The notes beneath the pieces are model-generated. The model had not been told where the DNA came from. It saw only the letters and a program-made list of their open reading frames with translations, and ran no database searches. This document shows, piece by piece, positions 11,722 to 24,100 of a stretch of DNA of 64,000 nt (the stretch's first letter is position 1; each line of letters starts with the position of its first letter). Both the position numbers and the translations under genes were made by a program. The stretch comes from Priapulus caudatus (Eukaryota; Priapulida; Priapulimorpha; Priapulimorphida; Priapulidae), in NCBI RefSeq assembly GCF_000485595.1, contig NW_014577341.1, forward strand, positions 13,197 through 77,196, given 5' to 3'.

Positions 11722-13026
11722 ATGTCGTCCGACGAGCACGCCCCACGCGCAAGAGGTGCAAGGAGAACGCAGCAGCATCACGGACACATGATGCACGAAT
11801 TCGACGTGCTGACCGCCGCGCACGGGGCGCTGAGTCTCGGTAAGGGCTTCCCCGATTTCTCTCCTCCCGACTACATGAAGCAGGCGCTCTCTGACACAGT
11901 ACTCAGCGATGACGCGATGCTGCACCAGTACGCACCGTACATCGGACACGCGCGCCTCGTGCGAGCGATAGCGACAATGTACTCACCGTTACACGGCCGA
12001 CGACTGAACGCCGACAACATCACGGTCACGTGCGGAGCGTTCTGTGCTCTGTCCGCCTGCATCACGGCGTATGTGGATCCTGGCGATGAGGTTCTCATCG
12101 TAGAGCCGTATTTCGGCCCCTATGCCGATATGACGCGCATGGCAGGAGGCACGCCCATCTTCGTGCCGATGCGGCCGCAGAAGCAGCAGCAGCAGCAGGG
12201 ATACGGGACGGCAACGACGAGGTAGACCTCGTCCGAGACGACGACGAGGTCGCGTCGGCACGCGACGTCGGCGAGCATGCGTAGTTCGTCTACGTCGAAC
12301 ACCTTGCCGACGGGGTTGTTGGGCGAGTTCAGGATCAGCATCTTCGTCTTCGGGCCGCAGCATCTTTCCAGCTCATCCGCGTCGATCTTCCAGTCTCCAG
12401 AGTGGCTGACGTTCGACGCGCGCAGCCACGTTCGCGTCGCCACGCTCCCGGACATGTGGCAACGCACGCTCACCATCAGCAGCGGCGGGAAGATGTTCAG
12501 CGCGACGGGGTGGAAGACGGGCTGGGTCATCGCCTGCGACACTCTCACTGGTCCCGTCAGGTCGGTGCTCGGAACCTCATTCGGTAGCTTTCACACTCCG
12601 ACTCAGGAAGCGATTGCCATCGGGTTGGAGCGAGAGCTGGCGAGGTTGAATAGCTCCGATAGCTACCTCGGTCGCTTTACATCCTCGATGCAGCGTAAGC
12701 GGGACTTGCTAGTGAAGCATCTTGAGGAGGCTGGGATACCGCCGGTTGTACCCGAAGGCGGTTACTTCATCATCGCCGATTTCTCCAACGTTGTCGATCA
12801 CAGCTGGGCAGCGGAAGTGGTGAACAGAGAAGCCAGAGATGTCCGCTTTGCGAAATGGTTGATTCGCGAGCACAAGCTGTCCACGATACCAGTCAGCGCG
12901 TTCTACTCGCCCGCTAACCGACACATAGGCGAGAACTACGTTCGACTCTGCTTCATTAAGAAGGACGAAACGCTGCAGAAAGTGGGCGATATTCTGAGAC
13001 AGTGGTCGCTGGCAAAGTTGCAATAG
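11722..13026 (+). pseudogene. Kynurenine-aminotransferase-like gene, copy 1, internally inverted
   Basis: Class I/II PLP aminotransferase of the kynurenine aminotransferase / cysteine-S-conjugate beta-lyase group. In that family the enzyme transaminates kynurenine and glutamine-like substrates in cytosol or mitochondria. The N-terminal part (11722-12221) has the family motif KGFPDFSPP and ends in a CAG-encoded Gln run. The C-terminal part (12400-13026) has SSGGKMFSATGWKTGW, whose GGK lysine should bind PLP. Between them, 178 bp (12222-12399) is reversed, so the frame stops at 12225 as assembled. Putting that block in the orientation seen in copy 2 gives about 433 residues, the usual family length. 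The methionine at 11722 is chosen because homology begins soon after; the frame is open back to 11548. No introns are seen, so it may be a retrogene. A perfect 11-bp stem, TTGGAGTAATC/GATTACTCCAA, lies at 11577-11617. Confidence 0.85.
12222..12399 (-). other. 178-bp inverted segment of the aminotransferase
   Basis: Read on the minus strand, this block encodes the part of the enzyme with LNSPNNPVGKVF (substrate/PLP-binding Asn region) and VVSDEVY (PLP-contacting Asp and Tyr). It matches copy 2 at 15601-15778 base for base except a few substitutions; for example, codon GTA here is GGA there (Val to Gly). The left junction creates a short palindrome, GACGAGGTAGACCTCGTC. No inverted repeat flanks the segment in the uninverted copy. 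Confidence 0.93.
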
Positions 13027-15462
13027 TACGTCGGCAAAATGTATCAGAATACTGTACGAATCAGGGAATGTGCTCGATGTAGGCCAATGGACTGCTATGA
13101 TAGACATGCAGTCATGTTGCATGCATCCACGCATTATTTTTAAGACGCGAAAACACTGTAGCTGTTTTAATAGTCATTCTGTGGAAATTATACCAACTGG
13201 ATTGTATGTTATCAGCATAACTAAAATGAGATCGACTAAAGTGGTGATATGTTAATCAACTATTCAATCAACCAGTAGTGATATATATTTTTAGTAATAC
13301 GCGGGTACAATAAGTTGTTATTGAAAATGCATCATAACAAACTGCACAGAAACGATTTTATTGAAACTACATACAAGATTATAGTGGCATGGGAACTCGT
13401 CGTCTAATTAAATGCATTTTTTTCAGTAGCATATCATTATATCGTACATTTTATTTACCTTTCCTATCACATTACACGTACATCATCTCAAAAGGTATCA
13501 AATTAACGCTTATACTAGATGAGCAGTCTACTAAACTGTTGGCACATTAACGAAACTGAAGGAAATTATTACAAATTCAATATACATGTATTAAACGTAA
13601 AGATTTTACATTTAAATGATTGCATGAATATTTCACAAGCACTATTTGTTTGGCATTCAGAAAGCAGCAGATCCACAAAAACGTTCAAGCAATCCAGAAA
13701 ATGTTTACAGATGACTATCTGTGTGTGGTGGTGGGGGGTGCGTGCGTGCGTCCGGTCGTCCGTGCGTGTGCGTGCGTGTCTGTATGTGCGCGCGTCCGCG
13801 CGCGTGTTGCTTACAATCGCACTAGGCCGTGAAAATGTATAAACAAAGACTTGAGAAAACAACAATACCAAATTATTTCATCAAACATTTTCAGTAGCCG
13901 TTAGCGGTATTATGCTATAGATATTAAATATAACAGAATATAAATGTACAAACGAACGACTCTATGACAAGAACACATCGTATTCCATCGATGATGAACG
14001 CCATCATTTCATGCAATGGCATTCTTTGAATCAATCAACGCTTTGCCGTGCATTTCTTCGTCCAGAATACCAATTAAACAGACGATTACAATATATATTG
14101 CAACAAAAATTATACACCATAGAAAATCCGTGACGTAGTCAATTTAAGGCCACCGAACACTAGAGCAACATAGCAAAGCAATCGGACTCGCGAGCAATAT
14201 TGCCCTAGTGTGCGGTGGCCTTTACCACATACAAATACAATATCTAGAAGGCAAGAAAGATATCGGGTGGTCAACATCAAGATACGATCGCTGACGGGCA
14301 GACGGACATTTGATGATTGGTATGTAATCTAATATACATATTTGTGAGTGACTCTGTTTGTCTGTTCCCGATTCATATCAATATGGGCCTATCTAGATAT
14401 GTCCAAGGATGCTCAGTAGATGTAATTTTTGATGCTGAATGTCATGGGCACATGGGATTTGACCTCCGAGGTTATCTGACGTCGCAGGAGGAAAAAAACG
14501 AGGCAAAAATCGTTGAAAAATTGACCGCACATGTATGGGTTCAAGGATAGAGAACATGGGTCCCAATAAAACCAATGTCATTTACATCAATATAAATATA
14601 ATATTATATCAATATAATAGGTTAGGGTTATGGTTAGGGGTAGGGTTATGATTAGGGTTAGGGTTAGAATTAGGGTTAGGGTTAGGCACATTGGTTTTAT
14701 TGGGATCCATGTTCTCTATCCTTGGGCCCATGTTCCTGCAGCAGCATTAAACTAGAAAGAAGGCACTAGGGTGTGCGAATCCTCCGCATACGCGATCACT
14801 ACACCTGTGATATTTTGTAGGCTGGGTTGCTACTTGTAATGGATGACGTTGACCTTGGTTTGTTTTTTGTACTAAACCGATCGATTATCTGCCTGTGCTT
14901 TTTGTTTTTGTTTTGTTTTTGTAGGATATTCATTGTGGGATGTCATTTATTTATGGATGTTTTTTTGCTCCCTGGATTTGTTAATTCTAATAGAACGATA
15001 ACTTTTAATTCGCAAAGCAGATATATTGATTCATGTTTCATGCACATTTAACTGCATGAACAAGGAAGAATGTTAGAACTCTAAATACATTGTGCAATCA
15101 ATTAAAACAATGAAAATTGGGTGTGCTTGTCGCGTATATTTGTATGAAACCTGCAAATGTGCAATGTGCATGCTAAATTCATAACTACGAATTGGCTTTT
15201 TCTACAGCGCAGTGAACACACTCTGCCACACACAACACGCTTGGAAATGCCGCCTGCAACCTCCGCCCCGCGTTAGCAATAGTGAGGTCCTTTCGCTATA
15301 TACTTAATGACAATATACTTAATTATTATATGATAATAAGGTCAAGGTTACTCAGAATCAATAGGGTTCCAGCGCTCCATAAGATACACATGTGGACCAA
15401 GTTTGAAGTGTCTACCTCTTACGGTTGCAAATATATCGAGCGGACAGACACACACACACACA

Positions 15463-15548
<86 letters not shown>
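13027..15548. repeat. 3' flank of copy 1, duplicated downstream
   Basis: Non-coding flank nearly identical to 16406-18680: same order, roughly 97-98% by eye, small indels in microsatellites. It includes a GT/CG-rich tract at about 13722-13805 and a (CA)n tract at 15449-15548. The one large difference is the foldback insertion at 14535-14729. Short open frames differ between copies and are not supported. Confidence 0.85.
14535..14729. mobile_element. Foldback element with telomere-like core
   Basis: About 195 bp bounded by 42-bp inverted arms (GGATAGAGAACATGGGTCCC against its complement, three mismatches). The interior has TATATA-like DNA and a run of GGTTAGGGTTAGGG variants. The matching position in the duplicate (17913-17916) is an empty site with a single ATGT, while here ATGT (or CATGT) flanks both ends. 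That shows a real insertion. No protein is encoded. Confidence 0.9.
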
Positions 15549-15559
15549 NNNNNNNNNNN
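15449..15559. repeat. (CA)n microsatellite ending in an assembly gap
   Basis: About 100 bp of CA repeat followed by 11 N (15549-15559), after which the sequence resumes inside the CAG run of the aminotransferase. The matching (CA)n downstream (18624-18680) is followed by unique sequence. The gap therefore joins two copies of one locus, not a natural boundary. Confidence 0.95.
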
Positions 15560-16405
15560 CAGCAGCAGCAGCAGCAGGGATACGGGACGGCAACGACGAG
15601 CGGAGACTGGAAGATCGACGCGGATGAGCTGGAAAGATGCTGCGGCCCGAAGACGAAGATGCTGATCCTGAACTCGCCCAACAACCCCGTCGGCAAGGTG
15701 TTCGACGGAGACGAACTGCGCATGCTCGCCGACGTCGCGTGCCGACGCGACCTCGTCGTCGTCTCGGACGAGGTCTACGAGTGGCTGACGTTCGACGCGC
15801 GCAGCCACGTTCGCGTCGCCACGCTCCCGGACATGTGGCAACGCACGCTCACCATCAGCAGCGGCGGGAAGATGTTCAGCGCGACGGGGTGGAAGACGGG
15901 CTGGGTCATCGCCTGCGACACTCTCACTGGTCCCGTCAGGTCGGTGCTCGGAACCTCATTCGGTAGCTTTCACACTCCGACTCAGGAAGCGATTGCCATC
16001 GGGTTGGAGCGAGAGCTGGCGAGGTTGAATAGCTCCGATAGCTACCTCGGTCGCTTTACATCCTCGATGCAGCGTAAGCGGGACTTGCTAGTGAAGCATC
16101 TTGAGGAGGCTGGGATACCGCCGGTTGTACCCGAAGGCGGTTACTTCATCATCGCCGATTTCTCCAACGTTGTCGATCACAGCTGGGCAGCGGAAGTGGT
16201 GAACAGAGAAGCCAGAGATGTCCGCTTTGCGAAATGGTTGATTCGCGAGCACAAGCTGTCCACGATACCAGTCAGCGCGTTCTACTCGCCCGCTAACCGA
16301 CACATAGGCGAGAACTACGTTCGACTCTGCTTCATTAAGAAGGACGAAACGCTGCAGAAAGTGGGCGATATTCTGAGACAGTGGTCGCTGGCAAAGTTGC
16401 AATAG
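15560..16405 (+). CDS. Kynurenine-aminotransferase-like gene, copy 2, 5'-truncated by gap
   Basis: Continuous frame from the CAG-encoded Gln run to the stop at 16403-16405, about 281 residues. It contains LNSPNNPVGKVF, VVSDEVYEW, and the PLP-lysine motif SSGGKMFSATGWKTGW in the correct order, then the small C-terminal domain ending NYVRLCFIKKDETLQK. Upstream is an 11-N gap, so the first roughly 165 residues are missing here and are known only from copy 1. Frames that run into the CA repeat across the gap are artefacts. This copy gives the intact middle of the enzyme and shows copy 1 is inverted. It is probably the second allele of the same gene; a true tandem duplicate is the alternative. Confidence 0.88.
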   Translation, partial: QQQQQQGYGTATTSGDWKIDADELERCCGPKTKMLILNSPNNPVGKVFDGDELRMLADVACRRDLVVVSDEVYEWLTFDARSHVRVATLPDMWQRTLTISSGGKMFSATGWKTGWVIACDTLTGPVRSVLGTSFGSFHTPTQEAIAIGLERELARLNSSDSYLGRFTSSMQRKRDLLVKHLEEAGIPPVVPEGGYFIIADFSNVVDHSWAAEVVNREARDVRFAKWLIREHKLSTIPVSAFYSPANRHIGENYVRLCFIKKDETLQKVGDILRQWSLAKLQ

Positions 16406-18639
16406 TACGTCGGCAAAATGTATCCGAGTACTGTACGAATCAGGGAATGTGCTCGATGTAGGCCAATGGACTGCTATGATAGACATGCAGTCGTGTTGCA
16501 TGCATCCACGCATTATTTTTAAGACGCGAAAACACTGTAGCTGTTTTAATAGTCATTCTGTGGAAATTATACCAACTGGATTGTATGTTATCAGCATAAC
16601 TAAAATGAGATCGACTAAAGTGGTGATATGTTAATCAACTATTCAATCAACCAGTAGTGATATATATTTTTAGTTATACGCGGGTACAGTAAGTTGTTAT
16701 TGAAAATGCATCATAACAAACTGCACAGAAACGATTTTATTGAAACTACATACAAGATTATAGTGGCATGGGAACTCGTCTAATTAAATGCATTTTTTTC
16801 AGTAGCATATCATCATTATATCGTACATTTTATTTACCTTTCCTATCACATTACAGGTACATCATCTCAAAAGGTATCAAATTAACGCTTATACTAGATG
16901 AGCAGTCTACTAAACTGTTGGCACATTAACGAAACTGAAGGAAATTATTACAAATTCAATATACATGTATTAAACGTAAAGATTTTACATTTAAATGATT
17001 GCATGAATATTTCACAAGCACTATTTGTTTGGCATTCAGAAAGCAGCAGATCCACAAAAACGTTCAAGCAATCCAGAAAATGTTTACAGATGACTATCTG
17101 TGTGTGGTGGGGGGGGGGTGCGTGCGTGCGTCCGGTCGTCCGTGCGTGTGCGTGCGTGTCTGTATGTGCGCGCGTCCGCGCGCGTGTTGCTTACAATCGC
17201 ACTAGGCCGTGAAAATGTATAAACAAAGACTTGAGAAAACAATAATACCAAATTATTTCATCAAACATTTTCAGTAGCCGTTAGCGGTATTATGCTATAG
17301 ATATTAAATATAACAGAATATAAATGTACAAACGAACGACTCTATGACAAGAACACATCGTATTCCATCGATGAACGCCATCATTTCATGCAATGGCATT
17401 CTTTGAATCAATCAACGCTTTGCCGTGCATTTCTTCGTCCAGAATACCAATTAAACAGACGATTACAATATATATTGCAACAAAAATTATACACCATAGA
17501 AAATCCGTGACGTAGTCAATTTAAGGCCACCGAACACTAGAGCAACATAGCAAAGCAATCGGACTCGCGAGCAATATTGCCCTAGTGTGCGGTGGCCTTT
17601 ACCACATACAAATACAATAACGCGAAAGGCAAGAAATATATCGGTTGGTCAACATCAAGATACGATCGCTGACGGGCAGACGGACATTTGATGATTGGTA
17701 TGTAATCTAATATACATATTTGTGAGTGACTCTCTGTTTGTCTGTTCCCGATTCATATCAATATGGGCCTATCTAGATATGTCCAAGGATGCTCAGTAGA
17801 TGTAATTTTTGATGCTGAATGTCATGGGCACATGGGATTTGACCTCCGAGGTTATCTGACGTCGCAGGAGGCAAAAAAAACGAGGCAAAAATCGGTGAAA
17901 AATTGACCGCACATGTTCCTGCAACAGCATTAAACTAGAAAGAAGGCACTAGGGGTGTGCGAATCCTCCGCATACGTGATCACTACACCTGTGATATTTT
18001 GTAGGCTGAGGTTGCTACTTTTAATGGATGACGTTGACCTTGGTCTGTTTTTTGTACTAAACCGATCGACTATCTGCCTGTGCTTTTTGTTTTTGTAGGA
18101 TATTCATTGTGGGATGTCATTTATTTATGGATGTTTTTTTTGCTCTCTGGATTTGTTAATTCAAATAGAACGATAACTTTTAATTCGCAAAGCAGATATA
18201 TTGATTCATGTTTCATGCACATTTAACTGCATGAACAAGGAGGAATGTTAGAACTCTAAATACATTGTACAATCAATTAAAACAATGAAAATTGGGTGTG
18301 CTTGTCGCGTATATTTGTATGAAACCTGCAAATGTGCAATGTGCATGCTAAATTCATAACTACGAACTGGCTTTTTCTACAGCGCAGTGAACACACTCTA
18401 CCACATACTACACGCTTGGAAATGCCGCCTGCAACCTCCGCCTCGCGTTAGCAATGGTGCGGTCCTTTCGCTATATATACTTAATGACAGTATACTTAAT
18501 TATTATATGATAATAAGGTCAAGGTCACTCAGAATCAATAGGGTTCCAGCGCTCCATAAGATGCACATGTGGACCAAGTTTGAAGTGTCTACCTCTTACG
18601 GTTGCAAATATATCGAGCGGACAGACACACACACACGCA

Positions 18640-18671
<32 letters not shown>

Positions 18672-18680
18672 CACACACAC
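16406..18680. repeat. 3' flank of copy 2
   Basis: Duplicate of 13027-15548 without the telomere-like foldback insertion. It ends at a (CA)n tract (18624-18680), after which single-copy sequence continues. No gene is seen. Confidence 0.85.
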
Positions 18681-21151
18681 ATAGTACACATAACCTACGA
18701 TATAGAATCGCAAAATATTTGCATTATGGGGGACGCGTAATATTTTGTCTGTTCATTAAAAAAACAATTTACAGTTATGCCAAACTAAAATCGTTGAAAT
18801 TGGTCTATTACAAGAAGTAGTGACAATCCAACATTAGGCGATCTACATCCCATTTTCTCATTGTACTACTGACTAATTTTTCTTTCAGAAAATAAAATAC
18901 TGGTAAATAGTGCAAAAGGCAATAATGCAATTTAGTAAAAAAAAACGCTTAGGCCTCTAGAGAAGTAGATTAATTATACCTTCCTATTTACCAAAGAAAC
19001 ATGCACATGCCACACATACTCATTTTATAAAGATTGAACAAACCCCGTCCACAGTAAACTATAAGGCCAAAAACCAATATCCTAGGTTAAGTAATTTTTT
19101 ACTTTGTTTCATTTTAATCATGGAATCTTATGGAAGAATCAAAGTAGTTAGTGCAATCTATGTCGTATAATTTACAAATTAATATGCACAGTATTAATTA
19201 TTATTTAAGAAAAATACAATGCGCACTGTATTGTAGAAAGTATAGCATGTGGTGGAAACTTTTTCCATCTAAATGAGAATTCATTTGGAAAAAAAAATCA
19301 GGAAATTGAACCAAGCGGCAAGCACTGCTATTAATGTATAGCTGTCAATTTCAACTCTAAACCCCCCTCCACAGAGCAAGACGTTTATAGACGCCATTAG
19401 TATGCCGATCTAAGTCGGAATGATTGTTTTTCAATCTAGAGTCGTAAACCTGACGTTAAACTTAAATAATTTTACGAGCAGTGGCCCGGCGATCAGAAAA
19501 TAATCAATAAGCGTTTGTCTGGCGATTATAAAATAAATAAGCGACTACCTGACGAGTATAATATATGAGTGCATAATAGGATCTCTAGTCTATGTTAGCG
19601 GATACCAAGACTGTGTCTTGTATCTTGGTTCCCTCTCTTGTATTTCACAAGGCACTCGATTCTTCAATGTGCGGGGATTATCTAAAGAAAAAGGAGATTA
19701 TGACCGCCTCCAGTTCTTTAAATCTTACTGTTTCGAATCATCACAATTTTCCGTATATAATCTACCGCTGGTTTGGTTCAAGGATGGGTTCAACGACGTA
19801 TATATTGGGTGATCATAATTCATTTTAGCAAATGTGGGGTTAGGCCCTTTAAAGTTTAAAATCGACGAAGGTCTTGTTCAGCAAGAAATTGGTCCTTACT
19901 TCGCAGGAAGGCGGAACAAAACGGTGTTGAACCGATGCTACTTTACCACGACCCACCCTCTGTTTTTGGTTCAAGGATGGCTGCATGGCCGGCCCACTGA
20001 TCTCTCTCTATATGAGGGGGGTACACGGGGTTTTGTCTTCCTCCGCGCCTCCCTGCCCCTTCTGCGCTTCCTCGCCTCCCGTCCGCCCTCTCCTAACCTC
20101 CACCGGCACCCGGGCAGCGCCGTGCCCGTACCTCTATCCCCTCCCTCCCACTACCTCCACTTCTCGATCTTCTGTCCTCGCCACCTCGCCTCCTCAGCCA
20201 ACACCTCCGGAATCCTATATTTGGCTTTTATTTTTGGAATGTCACTTAAATGTTCTCTGAGACAGTTTGCGTACCTTTGGTAACTAAATGTGATTTATCC
20301 TGTCGATGTATTTTCTCATGTATTTATTTGTCTCGTGGCTATGATTTCTTTTATTTTCTCAAACTAGTATTAGTATAATCCTCTCTCTTCAGTGGATACC
20401 CAAGGATTAAATCTAAGGGGTCGCATGTTTTGGCAATGTTTATCCGAACTTGAACGTCCTGCTGGTGTTAAACAACAAGGTAGCCTTCAAATTTAGGGGC
20501 GATCCGATCGGCCCTCCATCGCCCAACCCTCCCCCTGGCTACGCAAATTCTATATCTCTCCTCTATAGGGTCTCCAGCTATATATATATACTATATATAT
20601 ATTATATATATATATATATAATAATATAATATATTCTTCGGCTCTTTCCGTTCTCCTTTTTTCCAAATCCTTCACGCCCAACTGGGCCTCCAATGCTCCC
20701 ACTCCTCCCCTTCCCGCCCCGCCTGACCCCCTCTTATATACTAAGTTAGTATATAGAGATCAGTGGCGTGGATAGGCTAAGCGCTATCCAGTTAGTATAA
20801 TAGAGATCAGTGAGCCGGCCTCAGAAGGTACGACATGGTTTCACTTTCAGTAACACGGTTACGTGGCTGTCCCCTCGCCAGTCATCTATTTGTTCACTGG
20901 CCTATCTATTATAGCTATCGCATTTATATAGATGTTCCAAGTCCTCTTTCAGATTCTTATTACATAAATTACATCGGTCGTCACTGAAGTTATTTCTAAA
21001 GTAACTTTTGAGTTCAATCATGCAAGTTTTACATTTAAATGAAAAACACGAGAAGTTGTGTCAAGTGAATAGCCTTGTGTTTTTACGGAAATTGCCGAAC
21101 GGCGATAACGCCGAGTGCCGTGTACAAGATCTCCCTTTACGCTCCAGCAAC
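18681..21151. other. No supported gene; simple repeats and short frames
   Basis: AT-rich sequence with a C-rich stretch (20030-20170), TA repeats (20578-20635) and a short duplicated AGTTAGTATA/GAGATCAGTG motif (20745-20812). The 64-codon frame at 19618-19812 is overlapped by another frame and has no recognisable motif. The phrase TTGGTTCAAGGATGG occurs twice (about 19774 and 19967), possibly a mobile-element remnant. Confidence 0.5.
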
Positions 21152-24100
21152 ATGGCGGATCAAGTAAGAGTATTTACAAATTTCCTCATAAATGTTCAAT
21201 AATGAGAACTATAGTTGTCGAATTCGCGTAAAAATAGCTAAACTTTGTCGGGCATATTGAATGTTTGTTTATAAATGTTTAGACCTGAGTGTAGCTTAAT
21301 GGTGCTGTGTTAGTAGTCCACTAGTCGTGGAGGCACGACCACGGACCAGCGTGAGCGTGGCCAAACGTCATCTCTGTGTCAAGAGATTCATTTTTCCGAA
21401 CAGTCTTGTTTTCAAGTGAAGCTATTATTTGAGATTACTGACCATGCAATGTCGAGAAGCTCAAATTTGTGGTCTAGCAAGTCAATGAGAGTTAGAAACG
21501 TACAGTTGACAGGCCCGAAACTTTTCTTTACAATTGCTTTCATTTGCTCAACCCTAGTACTACTACTAGTACTACTAGTACTAGATGCAATAATGTAACC
21601 CAAACACAGGATAGGGTTACAACGCGAGCCTATTCTTTTCTTTGAAGGAGCCCCTGAGTGATTCACTCAGGGCGGTTTTATGGTGCGTTTTTCGAGACTA
21701 CAACTTCCAAACTGGGTTTATTCTAAACACGAACCTTTCTCCGCTATCCTGAGACTTACTACATATCACAATACTCGGTATTAAACTATTATAACCGGTT
21801 ACAACATTTTGAAGTGATGAGCGGCGATACTTCCAGCGCCTGTTCTGTTGACCTGTGACGTACAGATTCTAAATGCGCATAGCGTTCGGCTAACTTCGTC
21901 ATGACGTCACGACTGACAGCAGGCATCCCATGATACATTCGATATTGGAGTCGAAGTTAGCCCAATGCTATGCGCATTGGGAATCTGTACGTCACAGGTC
22001 AACAGAAATGGCGCTGAAAGTATCGCCGCTCATCACTTCGAAATTTTGTAACCGGTTATAATAGTTTAATACCGAGTATTGTGATACATAGTAAGTCCCA
22101 GGATAGCGGAGAAAGGTTCGTGTTTAGAATAAACCCAGTTTAGAAGTTGTAGTCGAAAAACGCACCATAAAACCGCCCTGAGTGAATCACTCAGGGGCTC
22201 CTCCAAAGAAAAGAATAGGCTCGCATTGTAACCCTATCCTGTGTTTGGGTTACATTATTGTATCTATACTAGTACTAGTACTAGCTTGGTACCTTGGTAA
22301 TATATAGTTTGCATATGTACTAAACTAGGATTGGGTCCAGTAGAAATCAGTTAGTTAATGGGGCTGTAGGAGTGCTTGACATGGTGTTAACGAATCCAAA
22401 AGGAAATTTACACTTCTGGCTTTCTTATTATTAATAATATTGTATTATTTGTGTTATTACTTTCTGGCAATCCTGAAGCATTGCCAGTTATGCACTGAAA
22501 TTAAAGAGTTGTGTATACAATATATGCTTGCTTGCATACACATGCATATTCATATTAGGATAGTTTAGGTAACCAGCACATATCTTTTTTTATCCAGACT
22601 GAACGTTCGTTCCAAAAGCAGCCAACTGTATTCCTGAACAGGAAAAAGTCGCTTCCTAGTAAAAAGAAGAAGGGTCTGCGTTACTATAAGAATGTTGGTC
22701 TTGGGTTCAAGACGCCCAGAGAGGTAGGCAATACCTAACAAATTGTTTGCGAAGCAAGTGCAGGTATTTTATACAGGGGTCGAAATAAGCGATGGTCCGA
22801 TGGTCCGGGGCCATCAAATAATTAGGAGGACCATCAGATTTTCAAAGTCAATGGTCCGACAGACCATTGAATATTTTGGTCCCATTTTACAGTAATTTTC
22901 TTTGAAGTTTCCACGTTTCGATTATTGCTAATCCAGTGTTGACCATAGCAAATATTTGGCACGATGTAAGCTGGTGCGGGATTGGTCAGATTGTCCCTCT
23001 TCCTGTTTTGATTGTAGGCCTATCCAATTTTATCACCATGTAAAATCTCTTTCTTACGCTTGCACGCCGCATTACTTTTAGAGAACAATTTGTAATTTAG
23101 GAGAACCATCTAAATTTTAAACTAGATGGTCATGTGGACCATTTCTTTTTCGCTCCTTATTTCCACCCCTGTTACATTATGTGTAAATGGCAGGCAGACA
23201 GTTATTAGTAGGAAGTTTTGCATTCTGGTGCAGTGCTCAAAGTAGCCAGTCACCAGGAGCTGCTGAATATGTGAGGGGACTTTAGCTTGGTGAAACGCTC
23301 ATCCTCAGTTGTCTGAGAAATTGCTGGGCGATTAACTTTTTGCCAATGTCTAATACACTTCCTCATGGGGCTGAGTTTTTGGTACAGTATGTATTGTACA
23401 CAGCAACATTTACAGCTCGACTAGGTACTAGGACTAGACTAGGTAGGCGACAGACTTTAAGTGTAATTATGCTTATTCTATCAATGTGCCCTAGAGTTTC
23501 TTCACATGTCCTGTTACGCATATCAACGTTTCGGGTATTTTGTCCTCAAATACCTATTCCTGATCCATTATATGTACTCTTCTGTGTAAGTATTGAGTGT
23601 AATATATTTTTCAGGCAATTGACGGCACATATATTGACAAAAAGTGCCCGTTCACCGGAAATGTGTTCATCCGTGGAAGAATCCTCACTGGAATCGTTCT
23701 GAAGATGAAGATGCAAAGGACGATTGTAATTCGACGAGACTATTTACACTACGTGCGAAAGTACAACCGGTTCGAGAAAAGACACAGGAACATGTCTGTT
23801 CATCTGTCACCGGCGTTCAGGTGTGCCACGTAGATACTGTTGTCGAGTGATATTTTTCTGTATTGTTGGCGACCAGCTCTCAAATAGAATTTGGACCGTC
23901 CGTATCTAATTGTGGATGTTACGTTCAGCTCCTTTCTGATGATTCTTGACAGCTGCTTCTTGTGATACAGCATCTTGCAGTACAGAATAAAAAAGTGATG
24001 TTCTTTTTTCATCAGTAATTATTCTTATATAATTGCCTATCATAATATGCATATAACTATGCACAATAAATTACCAATATTCTGTTATCGTTTGTTGACT

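Noticed and set aside
12709-13134. Minus-strand frames over the aminotransferase
   Set aside because: They are antisense shadows of the plus-strand enzyme, whose motifs are conserved.
19618-19812. 64-codon frame as a gene
   Set aside because: An overlapping frame is equally open, and there are no splice context, motifs or second copy to support it.
23930-24000. Intronic snoRNA in RPS11 intron 3
   Set aside because: A TGATGA motif and an ACA near an AT-rich end are present, but no matching D box or stable two-hairpin fold could be confirmed by eye.
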